Assembly: GCA_036172665.1 (NCBI GenBank)
Contig: CM069875.1
Coordinates: 19,189,806 to 19,253,805 of the forward strand
Length of the DNA: 64,000 nucleotides
Direction of reading: 5' to 3'
Source of the DNA: Prosopocoilus inquinatus
Taxonomy: Eukaryota > Arthropoda > Insecta > Coleoptera > Lucanidae
Below the pieces are notes generated by a model. That model made no database searches, was not told where the DNA came from, and worked only from the letters and a program-made list of their open reading frames with translations. Position numbers and translations under genes: made by a program. How positions within the stretch are numbered: position 1 is the first letter of the stretch; every line of letters begins with the position of its first letter. This document shows positions 31,043-44,049 of this stretch, piece by piece.

Positions 31043-31127
31043 TGCTCGAGGTTCTCACTGCAATCAAAAACGATTTGCACGAAATTTTTGTGCAAATCGT
31101 TTTTGATTGCAGTGAGAACCTCGAGCA

Positions 31128-31176
31128 GCCTCTGGACAGCTGTTTCAGCCCTGCTTGGGGCTTCTTCAGCAGAAAC
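31128..31176 (-). ncRNA. hammerhead ribozyme motif, retrozyme D copy 3
   Basis: Minus-strand copy, exactly 254 bp from copy 1. Its core is identical. Confidence 0.84.
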
Positions 31177-31247
31177 GTAGCTCGACATTCCCACTGCAGA
31201 CCAAAAACGACTTGCCCAATTTATTCGCAAATGCGATGTCGAGCTAC

Positions 31248-31296
31248 GTTTCTGCTGAAGAAGCCCCAAGCAGGGCTGAAACAGCTGTCCAGAGGC
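31248..31296 (+). ncRNA. hammerhead ribozyme motif, retrozyme D copy 4
   Basis: Plus-strand copy, 254 bp from copy 2. It begins the run of head-to-tail units. Confidence 0.84.
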
Positions 31297-31559
31297 TGCT
31301 CGAGGTTCTCACTGCAATCAAAAACGATTTGCACGAAATTTTTCTAAAATCTTTCATTATGCTTTGACAGCAAGCATGGCCGCCTTGCATGGGGGACTCA
31401 TTAGGAGCAAATCCCGCTTCAATTTGTCTATCCTACTGCAATGTCAGGTCAAAAAGCGATAGTAAGATGTCGCTATTTTATATGTTCATCATTCTTACAT
31501 CGCATTTGCGAATAAATTGGGCAAGTCGTTTTTGGTCTGCAGTGGGAATGTCGAGCTAC

Positions 31560-31608
31560 GTTTCTGCTGAAGAAGCCCCAAGCAGGGCTGAAACAGCTGT
31601 CCAGAGGC
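31560..31608 (+). ncRNA. hammerhead ribozyme motif, retrozyme D copy 5
   Basis: Plus-strand copy 312 bp after copy 4, with an intact core and GTC cleavage site. Confidence 0.84.
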
Positions 31609-31871
31609 TGCTCGAGGTTCTCACTGCAATCAAAAACGATTTGCACAAAATTTTTCTAAAATCTTTCATTATGCTTTGACAGCAAGCATGGCCGCCTTGC
31701 ATGGGGGACTCATTAGGAGCAAATCCCGCTTCAATTTGTCTATCCTACTGCAATGTCAGGTGAAAAAGCGATAGTAAGATGTAGCTATTTTATATGTTCA
31801 TCATTCTTACATCGCATTTGCGAATAAATTGGGCAAGTCGTTTTTGGTCTGCAGTGGGAATGTCGAGCTAC

Positions 31872-31920
31872 GTTTCTGCTGAAGAAGCCCCAAGCAGGGC
31901 TGAAACAGCTGTCCAGAGGC
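31872..31920 (+). ncRNA. hammerhead ribozyme motif, retrozyme D copy 6
   Basis: Plus-strand copy 312 bp after copy 5. The array ends about 195 bp later. Confidence 0.84.
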
Positions 31921-32125
31921 TGCTCGAGGTTCTCACTGCAATCAAAAACGATTTGCACAAAATTTTTCTAAAATCTTTCATTATGCTTTGACAAGCATGG
32001 CCGCCTTGCATGGGGGACTCATTAGGAGCAAATCCCGCTTCAATTTGTATATCCTACTGCAATGTCAGGTCAAAAAGCGATGGTAAGATGTCGCTATTTT
32101 ATATGTTCATCATTCTAAAAATATC

Positions 32126-33041
32126 ATTTATTTACAATTATTTATTTCTTAAAAAGGAGGAATTCAATATCTACTTCTTTTCTTTCAAAGTTAGATACGA
32201 ATAGCTGTATTAATGTCACTAATTAGCACAATAAAATAAACAATTATTAATAACAAGAAAAGTAATGGAAATAGGCATAGAGAATGTTAGTACTAGTCGA
32301 TGTAGAATATGAGTTTGCATCTCATGATGCAAAACAAGGTGTTCCATTTACGAAAACTGAGTTTTGAGCAGCTGTATACAAGTTTGCAACCTTTCGGAAA
32401 TCGGTAGAATTTAGACCTCGAATTATAGAGCAATTGCTTGGACATTCGGTGACGTACAGATGGTGTAACTCATATAAAAATTGCATAAATAGCTTTATTG
32501 GTTTATTGCAGGTCATCACCAGTCATCGTTGTAACAATTTATTTCATAACCATACTTGTACGAATAAAAAAACATGATTTTGCTTTGCAGTTAGGCAACA
32601 GAAAAAAGATTACGTAAAAACAAAGTTGAATTAAATGCTATTAAAAACACTAGTAATAAAAATACCTAGCTGGAACAGTGGACTAGAAATAAACATTGAA
32701 AATTTCGATTCATCCTGCATAAGTAGTTAAGTGCTTAAATTTATGTGTGTAACAATAATTGTGAATACACTCAAATCATTCCATCAAGAAACAACCTTTT
32801 CACTCAAACAAAAAATTCTTTACATAAACTTTATTAAGAACAATTAATATATAAATTTCTGTTTCTCTGCCATTAAAACTAAACAGGAACAACGAATATT
32901 GATAAGTATTTAAAAGCAGTGTACCAGTGAGTCAATACCAGCAGTCTTTTTATATACCTAACACCTACATAAGCTTTTATATAAGTTTCGTTTACTGTTA
33001 AAAATACTGGAACAAGATACAGCTGGATTTACAATAAGCTC
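32126..33041. other. 3' flank of the threonine aldolase gene
   Basis: AT-rich, with no element or second gene recognised. Part must be the aldolase 3' UTR. A minus-strand ORF at 32322-32519 shows no known features. Confidence 0.4.
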
Positions 33042-36000
33042 TCAACTACGAACTTTCTTCTTTGTATTCAGTTCAGACACGACAATCTGTAACTTCTTAA
33101 TAGTTGCTTCCACGTCTTCATCCGTGATCTCCCAATATAAAACAAATCGGACGCAACTGCTGTCCCTCGAAATCCCTTTCACGCACACTTTAACACTGTC
33201 CGTCTCTGTTACTTCATATAAACGCTCAAGCACCTCCTTCGCAGTTATGCGAGTCGGGTCAAGATATAACATGAGTATGTTCGTTTGTACTGATGATAAG
33301 TCAACGCGAATAATACTTGACTGCATATCATCAATTGCTGTGGACAAAATATATTATTCTAAAGTCATGATGTATAAATATTTTAATACAGACCTTTTGC
33401 TATTTTATAAGTGTGGTCATGATCAATTTGTAAACGACTGACCATTTTTTCTAAAGCCACCAAACCAGCGGCTGCAACAATACCGGATTGTCTCATGCCA
33501 CCTCCTAATACTTTTCTGTACCTTATTGCCCTAAAATAAAATTTGTAATATAATAATAGTATAAGTGATCATAATTAAAAACGTACTGTTCTATAAAACT
33601 TTTACTACCGAGCAGGAGTGAACCAATAGGTGCACCGAGACCTTTACTGAGACAAAAACAAACACTATCCATGTCTCGAGCAATTCGACTCGCTGGGACC
33701 TTACTTTGGACAACAGCATTCATTAAACGAGCACCATCCATATGTACAGGAATATTATATGATTTTGCGATGTTAGACAACTTATCAATCCAATCCAAAG
33801 GAAGCACCTAAATGCAACATAAAAAAAAAATTATAAAATAAGTCAATGGATTTAATATTTAAAAATATTTCAATTAAGTTGAAAACTCCCAGTTTCTCAT
33901 TACATTTACTTTTTTTGCTTTATAACAAACGCTTGTATACAGGCTGTTCTGGGAGGAAACGTCAATATTTCGTGGGTGCCCGGAGTGGCTTATTATGTGA
34001 AAATTGTTTTTATTTATTTTTTAATTTTTGTGATCGCAAGGTTCGAATAGCCTCTCGTAGTGGTCATTAGCCAGTACTCACTTCTACAAAATTAAATTTA
34101 ACCTCTTAGTATCAATATATATGTCAGAATCCAACAATAAAGGATGTATTTTCTTGACTTATAATAACCCACTCTAGACCCCCTTAAATATTGACTTTTC
34201 CTTCCAGGACATCTGGTAAGTATATCGAGTAGTAAACTTTGGTCCTGTAAATCCGAGTTTTACTGCATATTGATCATAATATATAAATTAAATAGCAATA
34301 TTTATTAATTATTAAAGCAGTTTTAATGTACTAAAAATTATTATTTTGCTAATCGATGTTAATTTATAAATTCGAAATGTAGGCACAAGAAGCACATGTC
34401 TATGCATATTATCAAATGATAAATTTTAGTGATGCAACAATTCTCTTTTTTTCAAAAGACTAAAAACCAATTAATTAGAAGATAAAAGCAATAAATAATT
34501 AATTCTTAGATATCATAGCGAAATATTTACATCAGATTTTGATTTCCTGGCTTTATTGCTCAAGTGTTTACTTAACGCAAAATTTTATTTCACATCAGAG
34601 ATGAAGTAATTAGCTCATCATACGACAAGATACACCTATCAGAATCTTAAATACACATATGATAATGAAGTAAAAGATCCGTACGTATTTTTAATAATCA
34701 AAATACAAAAATAAAACAAAGTAAGATAAAAAAGACTGACACATTATACTTTTATTAACACATGATTTTTATTTATAAAAAGAATGATACAAATTGCTGA
34801 TTGAACTTGACCTTTTGCTTTGTTTTATTAGAGTAATTTAGGTTTTGGAATGACGCAAGAGGTTTTGTTCGGACTTGGTAACTCATTCTTTCTCTATTTT
34901 GTTTCTAAGTATATGCTTATGCACTAACTTGTTATTGTGTAATGAACACTAAAAATAAGAATTTCTCAATCGCATGTGCAGTGTATCTAATTGTTGCGTT
35001 ACTAAAGTTAATGGAACTCTTTCAATCTATAAACATGACGGAACAAATATTTATGTTTTGTCGTTTCATATTATGTGCTCTAGCATGAGCACGTTTGTTT
35101 TACAGCTAACTGTACTTACTTTTCCTCCACACATATTGTGGGTATTTTCGATTACTATCAAAGAAGTGTATGGCTCATGACAATCTGGATCTATTCTAAT
35201 CCTAGAAACCATTTCGTCAAGACAGAAAGTACCATCCTCTTTGTTCTTTACTATTGCCAATTGGACACCAGCAATCTGTGATGGACCTCCTAGAAGGAAC
35301 ACACAAAACAACAAAGTGTCAATTAAGAGTATTACTTTTTCTACAACTTGAAAATGAATACTGCGTTGTAAGTTCAAAAAAGAATAGATGATGATTCAGT
35401 TCTTTGAAAACATTTGCAATTTAATTATAGCTGTCTTTAAGTATTTTTCAGAATTTCAAGCAAATATGGTTGCCTTGGAAATCCCACAAATGCACTGAAA
35501 CTGTAAACAAATTATCTTACTTCAAATAAAGAGAGCAAAAATATTTTCTGTATTAGACAAAAGGGTTAACTTTAGTTTCATTTCAATCTTGTTATATTAA
35601 TTTTAAATTCAATTTTCCTTTTTGTAGTTCGGATTTCGTTTATTTTTAAATTACTTTTTTGCATTCACTCTTTAATGCTCGGTTTCCAAAAACTTTTATC
35701 ATTAGATAAAATAATTATTAGTATGGTTACCTATGTTAGAAGTATATAAATTTTTAACTAGTGTAATGATAAAAGTTTTTAGAAATCGGGCACATAAAAC
35801 GAGTATTTTAATTCCAAACACGCCACAAAATGGAACTTTAGGAGATTAATAGCATAGATTAAAGAGGCTAAAATTGCTATGGAATATTTGCATAGTTACA
35901 ACCAACTCAAAATTAACTATAAAATGTTCATAAATGTTCTGTCTTAGAATATTTAAATAAATTTTAAATTTAAAAAACCGGTGATGTAAGCTATGTAAGT

Positions 36001-39000
36001 GTCTCACATAATTATTTTTTTAATACATCTTTTTTTTAACGGACGTTTTCCTTTTTGCATAATGTGCTTATTTAGCTATGTTTTTGTGAAAATATATTTA
36101 CATTATTTAACATTGTACTTTCATTTTGGATAATTACGGTAAAATGAATAAAAAATCATTACTTTTTTTAAATTATTTATTTCCATATTTTTCAAAATGC
36201 GTGTGTGTTAAATTTATGTCATGTAACTATTTTACAATGAATTCGAATATGCCGCGTTTTCTTAAATTTACCATTTCAAATATCCCGTAAATAAATTAAA
36301 TTTTTGGAGCCTCACCTGAAAGTTGAGAAGGAAAATTGCGATTTTTGTGGAGGGGAAAGTATATCCAAAAATTTACGCGCACTCGGCTATCTCTAATGGG
36401 GTAATCGGTGGTATTGCTATACCGTAAACGATTCGAAGCTTGGCAAAACGGCCGTTTTGACGTTGTACTGCCGAACCCTGTCCGACATGTTAAAATGTCA
36501 ATCACATCTAGGGACCCTAGTCGATACAAGCTATTGGGCCATTTATCGGCCAGAATACACGTTCTTGAAGATTTTGTTCAAAGCTGCTTCTAAGTATTTC
36601 AATTTGGTTTGCTAATCTGTGGGCAACAGCGAATTGGCTCGGGCGCTAACTCCGTCACGAGCCGGGAGTGTCGGAAAATATGTGCGTTTGTGGCGAATTA
36701 ATGTATTGATTCCAGAGTATTTGAGTCCAATTTGAACTCTTTAGTCAGAAATAAACGTTAAAAGTTGAGTATCCAATTGCCTTACCCTTACACTAGGATC
36801 GCTAGATGTAAGCTGCTTCTTTTGTTTAAAAATTTGAATCTGGTTTCGAATAGTTTGAATCTGGATTCCGTAGTTATTGCAATAAAACACTTCAGATTTG
36901 AATTATTGATTGACAGTTCGCCTGTAAATAACTGCAATTCAATCCAAATGAAACATAAAAATAGTTTGATTCGAAAGGGAAAAGGGATTATCGATCGGGA
37001 CTGAATTTTCAGGGAGAGTGGAAATTAATCCGTTTGCAAAAGAACGTCCGTCTTTGAATCTAAATGCGTATGGGCCACGTTTTTATAAGCGAAAGAAAGC
37101 ACCTTTAATTGACGCTTAACTTGTGTGAGAGGGTTTCCAAACCCTCCAATGAAAGACTGCATGAAAGACTTCTTTATTATTATTATTTATATCTACTATT
37201 AGACTACTTTATTTTTATCTGTGATACTACATCTTTCTTATGATAATTTCAATGTCACATCCACTTCATTTATTAATTATATTTTTTATTTGATCTTGAT
37301 TTTGTGTTACTGATTTATATCCTTGTTTTTGAACCTTACACTTCTCAAGATGGCTATTCATTTTAGTATGTTTATAATTTATTTACAGTCATCACTCCCA
37401 TATTATTACTTTAAATGCGTTAGCATATTAATTGTTCATATTCTTTGATATCGTTAAATCACTGAATTTCATGTTTTGTTTATAAGTGTCTTTTCTATGT
37501 TTAAAAAATTACATTGTGTAGATGAATAAAATATGAGAAAAAAAAACACGTGCAATGACTCTTGCGTTTGTAAATGTGCAACAATTAACATACCAAGCTA
37601 ACGGCGATTCTGAAATGCAAAACGCAATCCTTTGAATCGTAGAACAAGTTTTTCACATCTCTCGCCAGTTAGACTTGATAGCGCCTTCGGGCAGTAATTT
37701 GCAAAAGAAAAAATCAGGAGTTACTCAAAGGCTCGCGAAGTTTACATAATAAGTGAATGTAACTTTACGTTAGAAAAAAAAAATGTAAGCAACGTTTTTA
37801 AACGACTTTCTGCACAACACTGTATAACAAAATCTATATAATATAACTGCGTGCATTGGAATGATTTGCTAAAAACATGCAAACTTTACAAATTCCAGTA
37901 TATCTCCGGCTCGGAATAATTTGCGAAACTGTAATTATCTCAAAAACATGATATGATGAAATACACACCTTGTTCGAATTTAAATGTGTGGCTGTTGTCG
38001 CCACAAATCATTTCACTTCCTCTCTCTCTGCAGTGAACCATAACTGAAATAATAAAATAATTAGTTCAGATTTCAGCAAGTTCTAAGAGCGCAAGTTTCA
38101 TCAGCTTATTAAAATAGCATGCTTTCCCTTAAAATATTTGCAAAACTTTCACAAAAGTTTTTACACTGTTATTTTCTAACAAATTAAATATTTAGTCTGT
38201 TCTCTAGTTCCTAAAAGAACAACAGGGACAAATCTTTTATTTCCCAAAATTAAAATTATGTAACAGAAACAGTAAACTACCAAAAAGAAAAAATAGGCAA
38301 AAAACTATAATTCGTCACATCATTTACTTCTATTATATTGTAATAGCTTTGTTCCTGCACAGTTATAAACAGTTGGGAACTGTACTGCTCATGCGCTTCT
38401 GCTAATAATGTTGTGTGTGTGGAACAAAACTATTACTTTTTTAAGTCTGTGTAAATTTATATTTTTATATTTGGAAACGTGTTTATTTAAACTTCATTCC
38501 ACTTATAAATCATTTGATTTAAGATCAATCGAGAAATTAAAATCTTCGTCCCTGAAAAAAAAAACATTTTAATCAACGAAATAAATTAGATAGCACCGTA
38601 AAACAGAAAGTGATAATACACAATTCGCGTAAACAACTAAGGCACCGATAATTATAGGTAACTGATATCTTTGTACCCACGTGGCATCAAAATAGATGTA
38701 ATGTTATCTGGATTATCGTTTTAAGAGCACGGCATTGTTAAAATCGAGTGCACCCCAAATATAATCATGTACCTGAATTGTTTCGTCACGTCATTAGCAA
38801 AGAAAAGAGTTTGGCATATCGGGTATTTCAAAGGGGGCCAATTTGCATTCTATGAAAATAGATAAAACTCGCAATATTTCTACCTAGAGATTCAAATTTT
38901 TCAAAACTGAAGTGCAATGAACTTACTTTTAACAAGCACTGGTTTTAGCGAGACCACAAATATAGTGAACAGATTAAGAAGTTTCTCTTCTTGATATGCT

Positions 39001-41011
39001 ACGTACAGTCTCTCTGCTCTTTAGTAAAGTCTTCCCTACAAATTTCTTCTGACCATTACAATAGGTAAACAGACAAGAAAATCAGCAAGTAGGTAAGCAA
39101 ATACAAAATAAACACATGAAGTAAAATTCAACGCGTTTGTTTACCTGTTAAATAGCGACCTAAAGTTTTATTGGGGAGATATTATTTCTAATTATGACTG
39201 TACATGCAACTAGCCCCGGTTAAAACTTTCACCCCTAATATCTTTGTTACTTATCGATGAATTTCCTTTGTTATTAATTGATAGAGCTTACTAAAATTTG
39301 GCAGGGTACCTTCAATAAAAACTAAATATTCGTTTAGTATCATCAAACACCATTAAGAACATGAACATCGGTAAGAGCACCGAATTTATGGCTTCTCTTT
39401 ACTAGTGTTGACTGGGACACATTGTATATTTTTTCCTTTACTACAATACTTGCATTTAACGAGCAGTAACTACTTGCATAAGCTTTTACATCACATCGTC
39501 ATACAAATTATTTCAATAATTAACACGAAATTATCTTAATTTTCAGCTTTTGAGATATTCCAATTTAGACATTTGAATGAGTAGAACAGATTCAGGGAGG
39601 TCTAACTTAAGAAATTAATTTTTTATTTTTATGAGAAGAATAAATTCTAATAATTTGATCGCTTATTTTAAAATACCCTACATTTGATTATTTCATTAGT
39701 TTCGATAACGTGTATTTTAATTAGCGTTAAAAATAAGCATACACAAACATTTGCAAAATATTGAAACATATTGCGTACTGGGTTCAAATAATACTGCAAA
39801 TAATCTTATTATTTCTACTTGAAACTTAGTATACCAACAGAAAAACGATCGAATTTTTAAGACTTCAAGTTCAACCTTAACTGAAAAATAAAAATCATGT
39901 TATTTCTTTGAAAAGTAATATTAAAGATTACAAGTATTTATTAAAATATTTACTAATTGCTAAACAAAACACTACTGAAATTTTACGATAATCGAAAATT
40001 GCTCATGTTACTCTTAAAAAAAACAAAATGATATTTTATTGACTGATATTTAGAAATTTAAAATGTATTAACAAGTATTATGCATTGTGATGAATTAATA
40101 AAATCATATTATTATTATTACAACAATAATAAGAAATCTGTAAAATACAGTACCATAATAATACTTTGTAACTACAAAACAATAAATAATAAAGTTATAG
40201 CATAAAACACACATGCAACAAATAAAGTAATAACTTTCTGAAGGCTTTTTATGTAAAGAAAAATAAAAATATGTGAATAAATGAGATAAATTTATATTAT
40301 CACAAGATGTATATAACTGCTGCTATATTCTTCTAACAATTCACAGCATAGCAGATTTGCCCTTTGTAAAAGTGAATACCAAATATTAACTATAATTTTG
40401 TTCAGTTGTTAAAAGATATTTATTTGCTTTTATCACGAACAAGAATATTTCTGACAAATAAACAATTAGGTACGTAAATATTTTGAAATGCTCTACACAA
40501 AAGCGAATAATAAATTTTGGTAGAAGACTCTTGTCCACTGAAAATTGTCTGTTTAATTTTGCTTCATTTTTAAATGCTGTTTATAAATATCATGAACAAG
40601 AAGATTCTTAAAGATTATATTGAAAATCATAGTAAAATATCAAAGAGTATAATAAGAAGTTAAGTTCAAGATAAAATGGGAAAAAAATTGTAATAAAAAA
40701 ATAAACAAATTTTTACTTGCTATCAAGTTTGCCATGGTCCCAGAGGGAATAAAGACAGCAGCTTCTTTCTGCAGGAGTTCGCAAGATTTCATTTCCAGCA
40801 TTCTAACAGTTGGATCTTCCCCATAGACATCATCCCCAACAGGTGCAACGTACATAGCATCCCTCATTTCTTGGGTCGGTTTGCTAACGGTATCACTGCG
40901 TAAATCGACCACATGGATGTCGCCGCATCCATTGGTATGTCCATTGAGACTGCCGTTGATAATTTCGTAAGGCATTTTCACCACAAGTTGCTCCTGAAGT
41001 AAGACTGACAT
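33042..41011 (-). CDS. L-threonine aldolase (PLP-dependent, low-specificity type)
   Basis: Six coding exons on the minus strand, all with GT-AG borders and matching phase: 41011 (or 40975)-40717, 38043-37969, 35289-35120, 33807-33587, 33530-33394 and 33337-33042. The product is 385 aa from the Met at 40975 or 397 aa from the Met at 41011, the usual size for the family. Recognised blocks: [82 protein letters not shown], and [11 protein letters not shown] (Asp for the PLP ring nitrogen). [12 protein letters not shown] supplies the Schiff-base Lys. The enzyme splits threonine and allo-threonine to glycine and acetaldehyde in the cytosol. Introns 1-3 are long (about 2.7, 2.7 and 1.3 kb). A possible TATA box, TATAAATAT, lies just upstream of the first Met. 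The two in-frame Mets cannot be separated here. Confidence 0.93.
33808..35119. other. intron 3 of threonine aldolase
   Basis: 1.3 kb, AT-rich. Nothing recognised. Confidence 0.7.
35290..37968. other. intron 2 of threonine aldolase
   Basis: 2.7 kb. Between about 36300 and 37020 the composition is less AT-rich and includes CGAGCCGGGAGTGTCGG, possibly an old element, but no ends or coding motifs were found. Confidence 0.65.
38044..40716. other. intron 1 of threonine aldolase
   Basis: 2.7 kb, strongly AT-rich. No gene, RNA or element was recognised. Confidence 0.7.
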
Positions 41012-41391
41012 GCTTCTTTCCACCACACATATTTATAGGACGCGCCCCCATACGTAATCGTCTGATCTGTATACAAAAAAAGATGCAAGGTCACTCTTGC
41101 AAATAATATTAAATCCGAACGATATCTAAGTCCCCCCGCAGCGCGCATATTTCCAACCATCTCGTTTAGGTTAGATTACAGAAGTGTCAAATGAACTTTA
41201 AATCAATATCAACAACCGCAGCCAACTTCAGGTAACGAAAGCAACTACAATGTAGGGAATTTCATTGAAAATCATCTTTATTACTCGTGCCAGTGTGCTA
41301 ATTTGTCATGTTAGCAGTAATTTTTCACGTTTACTGAAGACAAAATGCATCATTCTCGTTAATTATAATAATTTTAACCTGTCGTGAAAAA
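41012..41391. promoter_or_regulatory. shared upstream region of two head-to-head genes
   Basis: 380 bp separate the aldolase start (minus) and the FAM104-like start (plus). The minus strand contains TATAAATAT close to the aldolase start. No TATA box was noted on the plus side. That it acts as a bidirectional promoter is inferred only from the arrangement. Confidence 0.5.
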
Positions 41392-41896
41392 ATGACACAG
41401 AACAGGTAAGTCCTTGTAGTAATTTATAGGGTGTATACCTTCTGGAACTGCTAGTAATCTTTCTGCCATAAGGTCGAAAATTGCTTGCAAAAGTGCTCAG
41501 CATTTAAACCAGCTGATTTAAATGTTTTTTTTTTTTGTACTTTGCCGTAGGAAACGTGGACGAAGTATTCATGAAGATGAAACGGAGTTCATGCCCCTGT
41601 CGAAAAGGATAAATAACTTGCACATAAACAATAATCTCTTGATGAATACCATGGTACCTCATCAGCCACTTGCGATAAATTCCGCAGAATGGGGCCCTGG
41701 ACCTCCCTACCTCCAAAGCAACGTGTTGAATATTCCAACTCCACCTGAGTCCGTGCAAAGTTTGGAATGGAATAGCTCGGCACCACGTTATTCTCCAGAA
41801 TTAAGTGAGACGGAGAATCCTTACTATTTTAACATAAACAAACTTTTATTTGAAATGTACGTAGAGAGACAACAGCGGAACGGAAACGCCATGTAA
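41392..41896 (+). CDS. small two-exon gene, possible FAM104/VCF1-like nuclear VCP cofactor
   Basis: Exon 1 (41392-41405, ATGACACAGAACAG then GTAAGT) joins exon 2 (41551-41896, after TTTGCCGTAG). Together they make 360 nt, i.e. 119 residues plus stop. The protein starts MTQNRKRGRSIHEDE, has a PLSKRINNLHINNN segment, a Pro/Ser-rich low-complexity middle, and ends in a helix-like YYFNINKLLFEMYVERQQR. A basic nuclear-localisation-like start plus a C-terminal YxxIN..L...H/Y..R..QR helix resembles the FAM104 (VCF1/2) family, whose C-terminal helix binds the AAA ATPase VCP/p97. The likeness is from memory of short motifs, so family membership is tentative. The intact splice sites, frame and downstream poly(A) signal make the gene itself likely. 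Confidence 0.62.
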
Positions 41897-44049
41897 ACCC
41901 TAGATTAGATTTATGTAAAAATCTTGAAGTACTGCCTGTTTTTATAACCTATTTTTCTATTGAGTTTGTGCGTAGGTATACCTGGATTTTTATATATTTA
42001 TTTTAAGGAGAACGTGCGTTAGCGGTTGATATTTAATTAAAAATTATGATGTGCATGTAAGGAAATGATTATTATTGTCCCTTGTGAATTGTGTGTGGAT
42101 TTGTTTCTAACAGCAATCGAATAAATAGTACGCATTAAGTACGAAGTGGTTTTTATTGAAAGTTGAAAGAGAAATTTAAAATTCCCGCGGAATTTGATTA
42201 GAGCGCCATCTGTTAAATTTTAATGAAAGGCCTTGGCAAGCGAACAGATCTGGGCATTGATGCTTGCGTAGTGTACTCAATTGATGACGAAGTGGTGCTT
42301 TCTTGCTGAAGAAGACGTTGCACGAGCGTCCACGGCGGTACACTAAAGGTAAGATTTATCCCTGGCTATTTATAAGCTTCATGTAGTTGATAAGGGCCGT
42401 TCGCGACCGATCCAGACGATTTCTCGTATCTTTTCGCGGGTCGCGGGTGTTTTAGGGTAGGGAGCTTCGTCGCTGTGATGTAGAATTTGTGGAAGGGGTG
42501 CTCATAGCGTATTCTGGTAGGATATATTCATCCCCACATTCTTCCTAAACCACCACCACTTCCCTCCACCACGTTAGACGACGTCATCGCCATAGATACG
42601 CCTAACGTCGTGGGCTTCGAACTTAATTTTAGTCCAAGGTTGTTAACCTAACATTTCCTTTTACAAAAAAAATGTCATCGTTTCGTAGCATGTATTATCA
42701 GTTTTCATATGTTAATAGTTCCTCGGTGTAAAATCAAAAATCACGTATGTGTTGACCTAGGTTGTGTTCCGAGTTCCAACGTCCTGAGTTTTCCATTTTC
42801 TAAACCGCATTTGTTGGGCATTGACTCCCCAGTGTGAACATCTGCCTCGTAGGGTTTATTAACCTTTTATATTACCGTATTGTAATATCTACCTACTACG
42901 GAAGGGAGACGACACTACCGTCACGTAATTTCATCTGTATCTAACAGGTTTCCGTCATATCATAATACTTAAAACTGATATATAAATGATCTATAAGTAT
43001 ACTTCACTTTATACTGCGAAGTATAATATATGTAATTGTGAAATCGGGAAAACATCTATAATCAATTTTAAACTAATGATTTTGAACTTTTAAGATTACC
43101 TGACAAATTTTAAATGTTACGGGAACAATAAATTCTATTTTGTATTTTTCTGATCGTTGTAGCAGATGTTTAATTTTCTGCCATATGTTAAATGGCCTGC
43201 TTGTTAGCGGATTAAATATGAGTATGACCATAAACGCTGAAGCTTCTCTGAATTCTTAAAGCCGCTTTACACGATCTGATTTTCTATCTTTTCTTTGTCA
43301 TTTGGTTCTTGTTGCTGTGATTGTTTACCGGTTTCTTTGTCTATTTCTGTAAGTAAATCAACTAATAGGATACAAATATCTTCGCCTCATTAGCATTTTA
43401 CCAACTCTGTTTAAATTATTTGAAAAAATAATACCCACGCAGTTGCAAGATTGATTTTGAATTTAACTTCAGAAATATACAGTGTGTCCTAGATTGAGTA
43501 GGCTACCACGGGTAACATTCTTATTACTGATGATAGAGATTGGGTTAAATAGGCAAGCAATCTTTTATCAATACCATAGAGAAAATTTGAAAATTCCGAA
43601 TAGTTTCGATATCACAGAAAAAAAATGAAAATCGCCATTTTCTTTAATGTATAATAACTTCGTAATTATAAGAAATATGAAAAATAGTTTGATATAGAAG
43701 TTACTAGATTTGAAAAAATACAACTCAAAGTTAAGTCAAAATAAAATTCAAGATGGCGACTTTCAAGATAATAGGTGTGTTCGTTTTACTTTCGTTTTGC
43801 TGAGTTATAACTTCTAAAAAAAAAACAAGTTAATTCCACTGACATCGAGCAAACGTCAAACGAAACTTTTATACGATTAAATAGCATTTTCTCTTCTCGT
43901 TTCAATCGTGTATCACAACCCACATCTAAAAGAAAAAATATTAAAAAAGATTTTCAAATTTTTATTTTAAATCCAGCAAGCGAGGAAAAATTACAAATTG
44001 CTTTTACTTACAAAACAAAAAAAGGTTATAATGAATGCTTAAGTGCTTA
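41897..44049. other. intergenic, possible first exon of a further gene
   Basis: After the poly(A) signal, 42230-42354 has a higher GC content and ends in CTAAAG with a consensus donor GTAAGATTT. It could be a 5' UTR exon of a plus-strand gene whose coding part is outside the window. A CpG-rich stretch follows (42400-42460). From 43480 an unassigned AT-rich repeat-like stretch begins with CAGTGTGTCCTAGATTGAGT. Confidence 0.35.
42120..42125 (+). terminator. polyadenylation signal of the FAM104-like gene
   Basis: AATAAA lies 224 bp after the stop codon and is followed by a T-rich stretch (GTGGTTTTTATTG) about 25 bp on, the usual layout of an animal 3' end. Confidence 0.6.

Larger units (their letters stand above)
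30823..32114. mobile_element. retrozyme-like hammerhead repeat array, locus D (largest)
   Basis: Six hammerhead motifs in the order - + - + + +. The first four form two tandem copies of a 254-bp palindromic unit; the last three plus-oriented motifs are spaced exactly 312 bp apart as normal head-to-tail units. An 11-bp direct repeat, CTAAAAATATC, flanks the block (30812-30822 and 32115-32125). It was inserted exactly over the 3' LTR junction of gypsy element A. Units are nearly identical, so the array is young. No coding capacity is evident; the peptides obtained are translations of the ribozyme repeat. Confidence 0.85.

Noticed and set aside
30812..32000. Repeated small ORFs containing AEEAPSRAETAVQRLLEV at many positions on both strands (also near 4753-5702 and 12187-12378)
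   Set aside because: They are translations of the hammerhead-bearing retrozyme unit. They occur on whichever strand carries the unit, lack any known domain, and the DNA conservation follows ribozyme stems, not codon positions.
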